Shown piece after piece: positions 9,446-17,382 of a stretch of DNA of 64,000 bases. Under the pieces are notes generated by a model. It was not told the DNA's origin. It was given only the letters and a program-made list of their open reading frames with translations, and ran no database searches. Positions within the stretch are counted from its first letter, which is position 1. Each line of letters begins with the position of its first letter. This DNA is from Maioricimonas rarisocia (lineage in GTDB: Bacteria > Planctomycetota > Planctomycetia > Planctomycetales > Planctomycetaceae). The DNA is taken from assembly GCF_007747795.1 (NCBI RefSeq), contig NZ_CP036275.1:6998001-7062000 (forward strand). The letters run 5' to 3'. The translations under genes were made by a program, and so were the position numbers.

Positions 9446-10714
9446 ATGAATGCAACGCCTCCCGGTCATCACCGCTCCCGCTCGCAGCCGCGTCGTCCCG
9501 CCCGTCCCCCGCTGTCCGGCGAACTGCTGAGGGGACGTTCGCTCGAGTTGCCGGCCAGTCTGCCACGAATCGTCGTCAAGTCGCCGACCTCTCATCCGCT
9601 CTTGTATCGCAAACGGCTGGGAGAATTCGACCGCAATGCCCGTCATGGTGACCTCGTGCAGCTGGTGCTGCCATCGGGGGAGCACTTCGGGTACGGCCTG
9701 TTCAACCCGCGGGCCGAGATTGGCGTCAGGGTGCTCAGTCGCGAAGCGGCTCCTCCGGACGAGGCCTGGTGGGCCGCTCGCATCCGGTCGGCGGTCGAAC
9801 TTCGTCGGGCGGTGCTGAACCTCGACGACTCCACCAGCGCCTACCGTGTCATTCATGCCGAGAGTGATGGTTTGCCCGGTTTGGTTGCCGACCGACTCGG
9901 GCCGGTGCTGAGCATCGAAGTTTTCAGTCTGGCGATGTATCAGCGAGCCGAAGCGATCGCCGGACTACTGACGGACGCCCTGGGGACCGAGCAGACGGTC
10001 ATACAGGCAGGCCCGCAGACGCTCGAGCAGGAAGGCTTTGATGCCGAGCCGAAATGGCTCACACCGCCCGCTTCGCGACTGGAAATCCAGGAGTTCGGAA
10101 CCCGGTTCGCCATCGACTTCTCGGCCGGGCACAAGACCGGGTTCTTCTGCGACCAGCGGGACAACCGACGGCGACTGGCGGAATTCTGCAGCGGTGCCGA
10201 CGTGCTCGACCTGTGCTGCTATACGGGTGGCTTCTCGGTGCAGGCGGCCCGTCTGGGGAAGGCGTCTTCGGTCACCGGCGTCGACCTGGACGAGCAGGCG
10301 ATCGAGATCGCGAAGAAGAACGCCAACCTCAACCAGACCCGCGTCCGCTTCGTCCATGCGGATGCCTTTAACTACCTGCGGGACATGCTGCGGGCCGAGC
10401 GACAGTTTGACGTGGTCGTGCTCGATCCCCCCAAGCTGATCCGGACGCGAAGCGAGCAGGAAGAGGGACGCCGGAAGTATTACGACTTCAACCGGCTGGC
10501 AATGCAACTCGTCAAACCTGGGGGACTGCTGCTGACGTGCAGCTGCTCGGGGCTGATGTCGCAGGAACTGTTTCTGCGGACCGTCTCGTCAGCCGTTCCG
10601 GGAAACCGGCGGGGACAGATCCTGTTCCGGACGAGTGCCGGCCCCGATCATCCGGTCGCCACCGACTGCTGGGAGACCGATTACCTCAAGGCGTACTGGG
10701 TGCGGGTGCTGTAG
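9446..10714 (+). CDS. rlmI: class I SAM-dependent rRNA methyltransferase, RlmI-like (PUA + Rossmann)
   Basis: 422-residue methyltransferase, most like RlmI, which makes 5-methylcytosine in 23S rRNA. The N-terminal third includes a PUA-like RNA-binding region (about residues 35-110) and an RlmI-type EEHGD-like middle domain. The SAM-binding core begins at VLDLCCYTGGFSVQAARLG, followed by VTGVDLDEQAIEIAKKNA and the catalytic VVLDPPKL with a second Cys motif, LLTCSCSG. The first 28 residues are Arg/Ser/Pro-rich and may be an extension or an upstream misstart. Assignment to RlmI rather than a paralogous Cys methyltransferase is by architecture only. Confidence 0.82.
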   Translation: MNATPPGHHRSRSQPRRPARPPLSGELLRGRSLELPASLPRIVVKSPTSHPLLYRKRLGEFDRNARHGDLVQLVLPSGEHFGYGLFNPRAEIGVRVLSREAAPPDEAWWAARIRSAVELRRAVLNLDDSTSAYRVIHAESDGLPGLVADRLGPVLSIEVFSLAMYQRAEAIAGLLTDALGTEQTVIQAGPQTLEQEGFDAEPKWLTPPASRLEIQEFGTRFAIDFSAGHKTGFFCDQRDNRRRLAEFCSGADVLDLCCYTGGFSVQAARLGKASSVTGVDLDEQAIEIAKKNANLNQTRVRFVHADAFNYLRDMLRAERQFDVVVLDPPKLIRTRSEQEEGRRKYYDFNRLAMQLVKPGGLLLTCSCSGLMSQELFLRTVSSAVPGNRRGQILFRTSAGPDHPVATDCWETDYLKAYWVRVL

Positions 10715-10771
10715 CTGGGCACCGGGTGGTCGTCTTGCCGCAACGCCCACGGCCCGTGAGGCGTGAGACTC

Positions 10772-10817
10772 GAGGCTTGAGGCTTGAGGCTTGAGGCTTG
10801 AGGCTTGAGGCTTGAGG
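10772..10817 (+). repeat. (GAGGCTT)6 tandem heptamer array
   Basis: Six perfect tandem copies of GAGGCTT followed by a partial GAGG. It is intergenic, 57 bp after the methyltransferase stop. A 7 bp unit is not a codon multiple, which fits non-coding DNA. Such arrays can vary in copy number by slippage. Confidence 0.95.
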
Positions 10818-11063
10818 AAAGCCCGCCGGCTGCGACCGGTGGGCCGCACGACATTCGACGTACATGCTCGCCCTGCAGGGGCGGGCATGTCACCCGAGCT
10901 GATACCAGCACGAAGCGCAAGCGAGTGCGTTATCATCCGCTCAGGCAGAATTCAGCAATTGACCGCGGGTGGCCCCGGTGCTCTGAACCGGGGTCGCGAA
11001 GCGACAGGAGGTTTCAGTGAGGCGTGCGAGTGTGGTGAACATCACCTCTTGCCGGCTGGCGCC

Positions 11064-11087
11064 GGCACCGGTTTGAAAACCGGTGCC
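11064..11087. repeat. perfect hairpin, 11 bp arms, GA loop
   Basis: GGCACCGGTTT (11064-11074), loop GA, AAACCGGTGCC (11077-11087). No T-tract follows, so it does not look like an intrinsic terminator. It belongs to the same style of element as types A-D elsewhere in the window. Confidence 0.85.
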
Positions 11088-11618
11088 ACCCATGGAATGC
11101 AGGTTCAAGCGACGTAGGGCCGGCTATTGCCGGCCGGCGATGAAGTGGCGATGCGGCCGGATGAATCCGGCCCTTCTACTGGGGCGGTGACGTGATGTCC
11201 TTGCTCGCGCGCCGCCATTGCATGACAGCCTTCGGGGAAACGCGACGATTGTCCTGCGCCCCAGCCACCCGCCGTACCCGCCGTACCCGCCTGGGGCTTA
11301 CTCTGCAGGCACAGCGTCGAACGGCCCTCGGCGCAACAGAATCCGGATAGGAGCCCGGCCGCAGAATGCTCACGTCAGGCGGAGCCTGGGCTACGGCAGG
11401 GGCGATCATGGCATCCGTTACTTCGGCGACTCCCCCTCGTTCCGTTGATGTCGACGCAGCAGGAACTGGTCATGGCCTGTGCGCGGGCTGCAGTCGCACT
11501 TCTCGCAATCGCAGGTGCGCGGTAGATTGCAGGCTCGTGGGAGAATCCCCGGGGTGTCGCATCGTTCCGGCGCCTTTCGCTGCGAGCACCAGCACATCCG
11601 ACTGGAGTAATCTGACCC

Positions 11619-12674
11619 GTGAACGACGCATCCCCCGGCACCGTGAACTCACCGGAATCGTCGACTCCCGCACCAAAGAAGAGCGGCAACCGGATCGGCC
11701 TGCTGCTGATCGGCCTGCTGGTCGTCGCCGCTGCGGTCGTCTGGCTCGAACCGACCCGCGTGGGCTGGGGACTGGTGACGGGAGAGGCGTTTTATGAAGG
11801 CCGCCCGACCAGCTACTGGCGGAACGCGCTGGCGGGTCCGGCCGACGCCCGTGCAGAGGCCGAGGCTGCACTGCAGAACGGCGGCAACGAAGCGGTCCCC
11901 GTGCTGACCGAACTGGCCGCGGGGAAGGCCGGCGACGACTGGAAGGGGAGTGAAGTCCGCATCCTCGCGCTCGACATGCTGGGAGCGATCGGTCCGGATG
12001 CCAGCGAAGCGATCCCGGTTGTCACGGCAGCGCTGGAAGACGAGGACGGCCATCTCCGATCGGTCGCTGCGGTCAACCTGCCGAAGATCGGTGCCGAGGC
12101 GGAGCAGGCGGTTCCTGCCCTCACAAAGCTGGCGGCGATGGATCCCCGTCCGGAAGTCATCCGTGCGATCAGCGTGTACCGGGAAGAAGCCGCTTCGTCT
12201 CTGCCGGTGCTGGTGAAAATCCTTGAAGATCATGCCCATGACACCGAAACCCGCTGGAACGCAGCCCGCACGCTCGGCAAGCTGGGCCCCCGGGGAGTGC
12301 AGGCGGTTGAAGTCCTCGTGCGATGCCTGAAAGACGAGGAGTCGACAGTCCGCGAACACTCCGCCGAAGCACTGGGCGACATTGGTCCACCCGCGGTGAC
12401 GACAGTTCCGGATCTGGTGAGCGTGCTCGACGACCCGGCCACCCGCGTCCGCCGGGATGCGGTGCGATCGCTCGGGCAGGTGGGCCCGGAAGCGAAGGCC
12501 GCCGTGCCGCAGATCGTCCCGCTGCTGGACGACCCGGAACAGATGGTCCGTGATGCGACGGCAACGACGCTGGAGATTCTCGCACCGGATGTGCTCGAAG
12601 AGCACCGGAGAAAGAAGGCCGAAGAAGAGAACGCTGAAGACGAACAGGCCGCAGACGCCGGCGGCGAGGGGTGA
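11619..12674 (+). CDS. membrane-anchored HEAT-repeat protein
   Basis: 351-residue protein with one N-terminal transmembrane helix (residues about 26-43) and, from about residue 75 to 330, tandem HEAT (PBS lyase-like) repeats such as EVRILALDMLGAIGPDASEAIPVV and VREHSAEALGDIGPPAVTTVP. The repeats form an alpha-solenoid likely to bind another protein on the periplasmic side. The C-terminal 20 residues are acidic. The GTG start at 11619 has GGAG 11 bases upstream and places the membrane anchor at the N-terminus. It lies alone between two repeat islands. No partner can be named. Confidence 0.8.
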   Translation: MNDASPGTVNSPESSTPAPKKSGNRIGLLLIGLLVVAAAVVWLEPTRVGWGLVTGEAFYEGRPTSYWRNALAGPADARAEAEAALQNGGNEAVPVLTELAAGKAGDDWKGSEVRILALDMLGAIGPDASEAIPVVTAALEDEDGHLRSVAAVNLPKIGAEAEQAVPALTKLAAMDPRPEVIRAISVYREEAASSLPVLVKILEDHAHDTETRWNAARTLGKLGPRGVQAVEVLVRCLKDEESTVREHSAEALGDIGPPAVTTVPDLVSVLDDPATRVRRDAVRSLGQVGPEAKAAVPQIVPLLDDPEQMVRDATATTLEILAPDVLEEHRRKKAEEENAEDEQAADAGGEG

Positions 12675-13228
12675 GGCACCCGCCGTTGATCGAACGTGCT
12701 CATGTGGGGTGGCTGGTGGTCGTCGCGCAGCGAAACCCCCAGCTCTCCTCCCAGAGTGAATCAGCCGACCTTTGAACGCCATGCTCGACTTGAAGGGGCG
12801 AGCATGCCACCCCGGTTGAGCGGCATCGAGGGCAGACAGGAATGTCTGCCCCACTTACACGCGGGGCTCTTCATCAACGCTTGTGGTGTTCACTCTCCGG
12901 CTGCAACAGAAGGCCGCGACGCGCGAAGGTGCTGAGGGGAGGCTCGCGGCCACCCACCAGATTCGACCAGGCGCGGCATCAAGGCAGATGCTCAGCGCTC
13001 CACCACATTCGGCCAGGTGGGGCAGGCATTCCTGCCTGCCTGACACTGACCGGCCGGGCAGCTGCCAAGTGACTCCTGTGAAGACCGATGTGGGCGGCAC
13101 GGGCACAGGAAGTCGTGTGAGAGGGTACCAACGGGGCAGCCGGCATCTGTACGATGACAATGCTGGGACCAGTCCCAGCCTACCCTGCTGGCGGCTGCAC
13201 AGACAGAGGCTCCCTGCTGTAGCGGTGA
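12675..13228. repeat. repeat island 2 (left part), interrupted by the group II intron
   Basis: Non-coding. It holds a CATGCTCG...CGAGCATG hairpin near 12780-12806, a perfect type A hairpin at 12831-12850 with its usual CCCACTTACAC flank, a perfect type B hairpin at 13021-13040 preceded by the family flank CCACCACATTCGGCCAGGTG, and a perfect type C hairpin at 13162-13179. The island resumes on the other side of the intron at about 15142. Confidence 0.8.
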
Positions 13229-13267
13229 ATCGGGTAGGAGGCGGGGTCGCCCCCGCCGTCCTCCCAC

Positions 13268-13298
13268 ACCACCGGACGTACTCATCGTATCCGGCGGT
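13268..13298 (-). ncRNA. group II intron domain V
   Basis: Minus-strand hairpin with stem ACCGCCGG paired to CCGGTGGT (one G-U pair), containing a CGC-type catalytic triad position, directly after the RT stop codon. It is followed by a domain VI stem ending at 13229. Identification is by position and stem pattern; I did not model the full intron fold. Confidence 0.7.
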
Positions 13299-13303
13299 TT
13301 CCT

Positions 13304-14581
13304 TCAATGTTGTAACGACAGGTATCTGACTTCGAGGCTCTGGTAGCCTTGAGTGTCGAACCACTGGTTGCTCATTCCGTGATGCGCCGAGGGCGTACCC
13401 GACTTGCGCCACCAGCCCTTGCCGCAGGTCGCCGTCGTCCAGGATTGGTTCCAGGGGACGCCCAGCGATTGCAGAAAGATAGCAATCGATTTCGCGCGCT
13501 TGCGTTGCTTGAGCCGCACGCAGCGGAGTTTGCGGCGAATCCACCCGTCCAGTTTCCGCAGAGGCGACCGGGCCACCGCATGGCGGAAGTAGGTCACCCA
13601 TCCGGTCGTGAACGAATTCACTTCACCGATCATCCGCTCGAAGCTGATGCCTCGATTCCGGCGGGTGATCTGCCGGATACGCTGCCTGGCACGCCGGAGA
13701 CTGGCGGGAGCGATCGTCCGGCGACCATCGGAGAGCAGCCGGTAGCCGAGGAACTTGCGTTCGCTCACCACCGCCACCGCACTTTTCTCGCGATTGACAC
13801 GCAGACGAAGTTTCCCTTCCAGAAACATGGTCAGTGAGGTCAGTACCCGTTCACCGGCCGCCTGAGACTGCACGTAGATGTTGCAGTCGTCGGCGTAGCG
13901 GCAGAACTTGTGTCCCCGTCGTTCCAGTTCCCGGTCCAGATCATCCAGCAGCAGGTTGGCCAGCAACGGTGAGAGTGGTCCACCCTGCGGTGTCCCTTCG
14001 TGTCGGGCGACGCACACCCCGTTCTGCAGCAGCCCGGCTTCCAGGAAGCGGCGGACGATCCGCAGAAGGCGCTTGTCGGCGACCCGTCGGGCCAGACGGG
14101 CCATCAGGATGTCATGGTTCACCCGATCAAAGAACTTCTCGAGGTCCATGTCCACCACAATGGTGCGTCCCTCCGCCACATACTCGCTGGCCTGTTGCAC
14201 CGCCTGATGGGCGCTGCGTCGCGGCCGGAAGCCGTAGCTGGAGTCCGAAAAAGTGGGGTCCAGGATCGGTTCGAGCACTTGCAGGATCGCCTGCTGGACG
14301 AGCCGGTCCACCACCGTCGGGATGCCCAGTTGTCGCATTCCGCCGCCCGGCTTGGGGATCTCGACCCCGCGAACCGGTTGTGGCTGATAGCTCCCGTCCA
14401 GAAGCCGGGCGATGAATTCCTGTGTGTGCTCTGCGATCCAGCCGGGCAACTCGGCGATGGTCATCCCATCCACTCCGGGAGCCCCCCGGTTCGCTTTCAC
14501 GCGTCGATACGCTCGGTTCAGATTCTCTGGCTGCGTCACCTCCTCCATCAGAGACTGTGTCAAGGCTCGTGCTGGATCCAT
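13304..14581 (-). CDS. ltrA: group II intron reverse transcriptase/maturase
   Basis: Intron-encoded protein that acts as maturase for splicing and as reverse transcriptase for retrohoming. The start at 14581 (MDPARALTQSLMEEV) gives 425 residues; an open frame extends to 14836 with low-complexity sequence that is probably intron RNA rather than protein. RT block 0/1 is NRGAPGVDGM (31-40), with later blocks GIPTVVDRLVQQAI, YGFRPRRSAHQAV, VVDMDLEKFFD, GTPQGGPLSPLLANL and the catalytic YADD at 229-232. The maturase X domain follows, ending in the typical GKGWWRKSGTPSAH...MSNQWF region. No C-terminal HNH endonuclease is present, so it probably targets replication-fork or hairpin DNA. All catalytic residues look intact. 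Confidence 0.93.
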   Translation of the reverse strand: MDPARALTQSLMEEVTQPENLNRAYRRVKANRGAPGVDGMTIAELPGWIAEHTQEFIARLLDGSYQPQPVRGVEIPKPGGGMRQLGIPTVVDRLVQQAILQVLEPILDPTFSDSSYGFRPRRSAHQAVQQASEYVAEGRTIVVDMDLEKFFDRVNHDILMARLARRVADKRLLRIVRRFLEAGLLQNGVCVARHEGTPQGGPLSPLLANLLLDDLDRELERRGHKFCRYADDCNIYVQSQAAGERVLTSLTMFLEGKLRLRVNREKSAVAVVSERKFLGYRLLSDGRRTIAPASLRRARQRIRQITRRNRGISFERMIGEVNSFTTGWVTYFRHAVARSPLRKLDGWIRRKLRCVRLKQRKRAKSIAIFLQSLGVPWNQSWTTATCGKGWWRKSGTPSAHHGMSNQWFDTQGYQSLEVRYLSLQH

Positions 14582-15141
14582 CGCCGTGAGTGTTTGCCGC
14601 TCCTCGCAGGTCGCAGTTTCGGTTCCGCCTTCGCCGCGGTCCCCGGGGCGTGGCGCATTCGTCTCGTGGCCCCCGAACAGGAGCAACTGACGAAACACTC
14701 CACCTTGCTGCCGCTCCGCACTCATCGAGATGTCCCGGCTGCTCCTTGCATCAAAGGATTCGGTCCTTCGCCGGGCACGCGCCCGACTACTATGACCTCT
14801 GCTGACTTCTCCCGCCCCTTCCCGGTGCGTTGCCACGCCGGTAGTCCGGATCGCCCGGACGGGGCGGGAGACCTCCCAGGTTAAGTCGTGTTTGCTTCCC
14901 TCGGGCCTCGCCGGATCTACCGCAGACGCTTCCGGATGAGTATCGGGCGTCCGTGTCCATTGCCACGTTGCCCAGCGTCAGCGGCCTTGTATCCGATTTC
15001 TGTTCGTCGAGTCCGAGTTGTGGTTCCGGTTCCCTTCAGATCCCGCCTCACGACGGGCACCCTGTCCTTCACCGCGAGGTTCCGCTCATCACGGCCCCCA
15101 GAGGACTTGCACCTCCTACAAACAAAACATGCCTGGCAAAC

Positions 15142-15501
15142 AACAAGGGCAGACAGGAATGTCTGCCCCACTTACACGCGGGGCTCTTCATCAACGCTTG
15201 TGGAGTTCACTCTCCAGCTGCAACTGCCTCCCACCGGGCACATCAGCGGTCAGGTACCGCTCACGTTCCCCAACAAATTCCGCCGGGGGGAAGCTCAAAG
15301 TAGAATTCCAGCCTCCACCACATTCGACCAGGTGGGGCAGGCATTCCTGCCTGCCCGGACGCTCCCCCGCCGGGACTCTCCCGGTCCCAAGGTCGGGCGC
15401 CGACATCACTCGACAGCGAAAGAGCTACGACAGTGTGAAGAGAGGGCAGACAGGTAAGTCCGCCCCACCTGTCTTCGCCGGATCGGTGCCGCGATAACGA
15501 A
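15142..15501. repeat. repeat island 2 (right part)
   Basis: Non-coding. A perfect type A hairpin at 15148-15167 starts 6 bases from the intron boundary, followed by its usual downstream flank; a perfect type B hairpin is at 15336-15355 and a decayed type A copy lies near 15445. The region ends at the lipoprotein stop codon. Confidence 0.8.
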
Positions 15502-16047
15502 TCAGCCGCGCCAGACGATACTCTCGACCGCACGGCGGATCTGCTGGCGGGCCTTTTCGTCGGTGGACCAGAAGAGGCCGACGAACGAATACACGCGGCC
15601 GTCGTCGCGGCGGAAGGCGACGATCTCCTTGGTCATCTCCCGCTTGCCGATGCGTCCACTGTAGACCAGTCGCACGCCGTCGGCTCCGCCGATCTCCAGA
15701 GCCTCCGGTTCCGCCTGCGGCTTCCAGCGATCAACGCGGAAGGAGGGCCCGGCGTGGTGCTCGGCCAGATCGAGGCCGGGAGCATCATTGACTGCGAGTA
15801 CCTGCAGGTTGGCTCCCTGCTCGGGGCTTCGCATCTGATAGCGCACGACGAACCGCTCTGACTCGAGTTCGCCCGGCGGCAGATAGGTGCTGGCCGTCTG
15901 CAGCCAGCCGTCCGGAACGCGAAAGCGAAAGCCGGCCTGATCGTTCTGGTACACGGGAGCATCGCTCAAGACCGGCGCGCTGGGCCTGGATTCGCATCCG
16001 GTCGCGACGACAAGAGTGATCAGCAGCAGCCAGATTCGAGAGGACAT
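15502..16047 (-). CDS. lipoprotein with PsbP/DUF1795-like fold, function unknown
   Basis: 181-residue lipoprotein. The signal sequence ends in a lipobox (LVVATGC, Cys18), so it should be lipidated and anchored. The mature part begins with NDQAGFRFRVPDGWLQ, the pattern of PsbP-like or DUF1795 proteins, which have a single alpha-beta sandwich domain without a catalytic site. It ends with a helix containing ARQQIRRAVESI. It lies 69 bp downstream of the DUF1559 gene on the same strand and could be co-transcribed. The fold call is by pattern only. Confidence 0.78.
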   Translation of the reverse strand: MSSRIWLLLITLVVATGCESRPSAPVLSDAPVYQNDQAGFRFRVPDGWLQTASTYLPPGELESERFVVRYQMRSPEQGANLQVLAVNDAPGLDLAEHHAGPSFRVDRWKPQAEPEALEIGGADGVRLVYSGRIGKREMTKEIVAFRRDDGRVYSFVGLFWSTDEKARQQIRRAVESIVWRG

Positions 16048-16116
16048 CCGTGTTCCCGATGCGGGTGGGAGGAGGGACGGGGTGAGATTCTGGAGCCGGA
16101 CGGAACGGGATGTCCG

Positions 16117-17091
16117 TCAGAAGTCGACGTGTTCCTCGCCGTTGCGTGTCGCCAGAGCATGCAGCGTCTTCATGTCCATGCTTTCGGAGAGCCCGTGGAC
16201 GGAACCGTCGGCAAACAGGAAGAAGACCACGTTGTGGGGCGAGTAGAAGTCGTACGGTTCGCTGTGCGGGCTGTTGAGTCCGGGATTGCCGATGCGGGCC
16301 AGAACCATCGTCGGTTCGCGCTCGGCAATCGAGGTATAGACGGGAGCACCGGGAGTCGTGCGACAGGTGCCGCCGGTCATGACGCCGGCCCAGGGTCCTT
16401 TGGCAAGCAGGGCGGCCCGCTCGCCGATGGCGATCGTGTGGGTGAGTCCGTCCTTGATGTCGACCATCTCGATGGCAACGTTGCGAAGAAAGACGCCGTT
16501 CCCCCGATGCGGTTCGGTGTTGATCAGTCCCTTCGAACCATAGCAGCCGGCGTAACTGCTGGTGGCTGCCTCAACGATCGGCATGTTAAAGACATCCTGC
16601 ACGGTGAAGACACCGTTGCCGTAGTCGCTGGGACACTGAAAGACCGAGAGCTGATGTGTACGGGCTTCGGCATTGACGGCTGCTTCGACTTTCTGCCCCA
16701 GATCGATGGTGTTCTGCAGCGTCGCCTGATCGAGCTGCGGCAGCAGCAGGGTGGCCCATCCCCAGCCCGGTATCGAGGGAAGAACTTTGTTGACCGGAGG
16801 CGGGGCGTCGAAGATGTACGGTCGCGGAGTGAACGGCCGGGGGGCCGGCGGATCAATCACGATTCCCGTAACCGGTGCCTGCAGATACCCTGAGGGGAAA
16901 CAGGCGTGCGAGTCGTGGTAGTTGTGCAGTGCCAGGCCGATCTGCTTGAGATTGTTCATGCAGGCGGCGCGGCGGGCTGCCTCGCGGGCAGTCTGGACGG
17001 CCGGCAGCAGCAGGGCGATCAGCAGCGACAGGATGGCGATCACCACCAGCAGTTCGATCAGCGTGAATCCGCGTTTGCGAGTCATGATCAT
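16117..17091 (-). CDS. DUF1559 pilin-like protein
   Basis: 324-residue planctomycete-expanded protein with a type IV pilin-like N-terminus: [19 protein letters not shown] (prepilin peptidase site G/F) and one hydrophobic helix. The following [32 protein letters not shown] block and the C-terminal [13 protein letters not shown] (a relative of the H-x9-DG motif) mark DUF1559. Processing by PilD and assembly by a type II secretion-like system is likely but unproven. The start may be 17091 or the second ATG at 17085. Function of the family is unknown. Confidence 0.9.
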   Translation of the reverse strand: MIMTRKRGFTLIELLVVIAILSLLIALLLPAVQTAREAARRAACMNNLKQIGLALHNYHDSHACFPSGYLQAPVTGIVIDPPAPRPFTPRPYIFDAPPPVNKVLPSIPGWGWATLLLPQLDQATLQNTIDLGQKVEAAVNAEARTHQLSVFQCPSDYGNGVFTVQDVFNMPIVEAATSSYAGCYGSKGLINTEPHRGNGVFLRNVAIEMVDIKDGLTHTIAIGERAALLAKGPWAGVMTGGTCRTTPGAPVYTSIAEREPTMVLARIGNPGLNSPHSEPYDFYSPHNVVFFLFADGSVHGLSESMDMKTLHALATRNGEEHVDF

Positions 17092-17382
17092 TCCCGGGTG
17101 GTCTGCTCGGCCGGACGTAACAGCGGAGGGGAAAGGTACGCATTTCCGCCTCTGGACGCGCAGAAGCGGCGGCGGACCGATTCCGCCATTCCCCGATTGT
17201 ACCCCTTCCTCAGGGCCGGAGCGACGGGAATCGAGCGTGGTCGTCAGCCCCGCTGTTTGGAGGCTCCCATCCCGTCAAGTCGGCAAATGCGGCGGCGCAA
17301 ACACATCTTCACCGGCGCACTGCCGAACGTGGCTGTCAGCGAAGCGTGACCGGTTTCCCAGGCGAGCGGAGGTAGCCCGGGG

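Larger units (their letters stand above)
10715..11618. repeat. repeat island 1: heptamer array plus several hairpin elements, no gene
   Basis: 904 bp with no credible coding frame. It contains a GAGGCTT tandem array (10772-10817), a T/G-containing hairpin around 10863-10890 (CATGCTCGCCC paired with GGGCGGGCATG), a perfect 11 bp hairpin at 11064-11087, a 7 bp hairpin at 11118-11135 (GGCCGGC, TATT loop, GCCGGCC) and a type D hairpin at 11155-11172. The remainder to 11618 carries the upstream region of the HEAT-repeat gene. The elements are unlike each other but share the perfect-arm, tiny-loop design. Confidence 0.7.
13229..15141 (-). mobile_element. group II intron with reverse transcriptase ORF
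   Basis: Retroelement of about 1.9 kb read on the minus strand. The 3' end is supported by a domain V hairpin at 13268-13298 followed by a domain VI stem and a typical ...CCTACCCGAT terminus at 13229. The 5' end is less certain: I place it at 15141 (GTTTGCCAGGC...), just upstream of a domain I hairpin with the familiar GGTGCAAGTCC motif; the canonical GTGCG start is not matched exactly. The ORF sits between the domain I-III region and domain V, as expected. It lacks the HNH endonuclease domain. Both flanks are repeat-island DNA, so the insertion disrupts no gene. Confidence 0.82.

Noticed and set aside
11064-11087. Intrinsic terminator
   Set aside because: The perfect stem is not followed by a T-tract and lies 350 bp from the nearest gene end.
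14582-14836. N-terminal extension of the intron RT
   Set aside because: Low-complexity Arg/Ser/Gly-rich sequence that matches the region expected to be intron RNA. Family members start near the block beginning at 14581.
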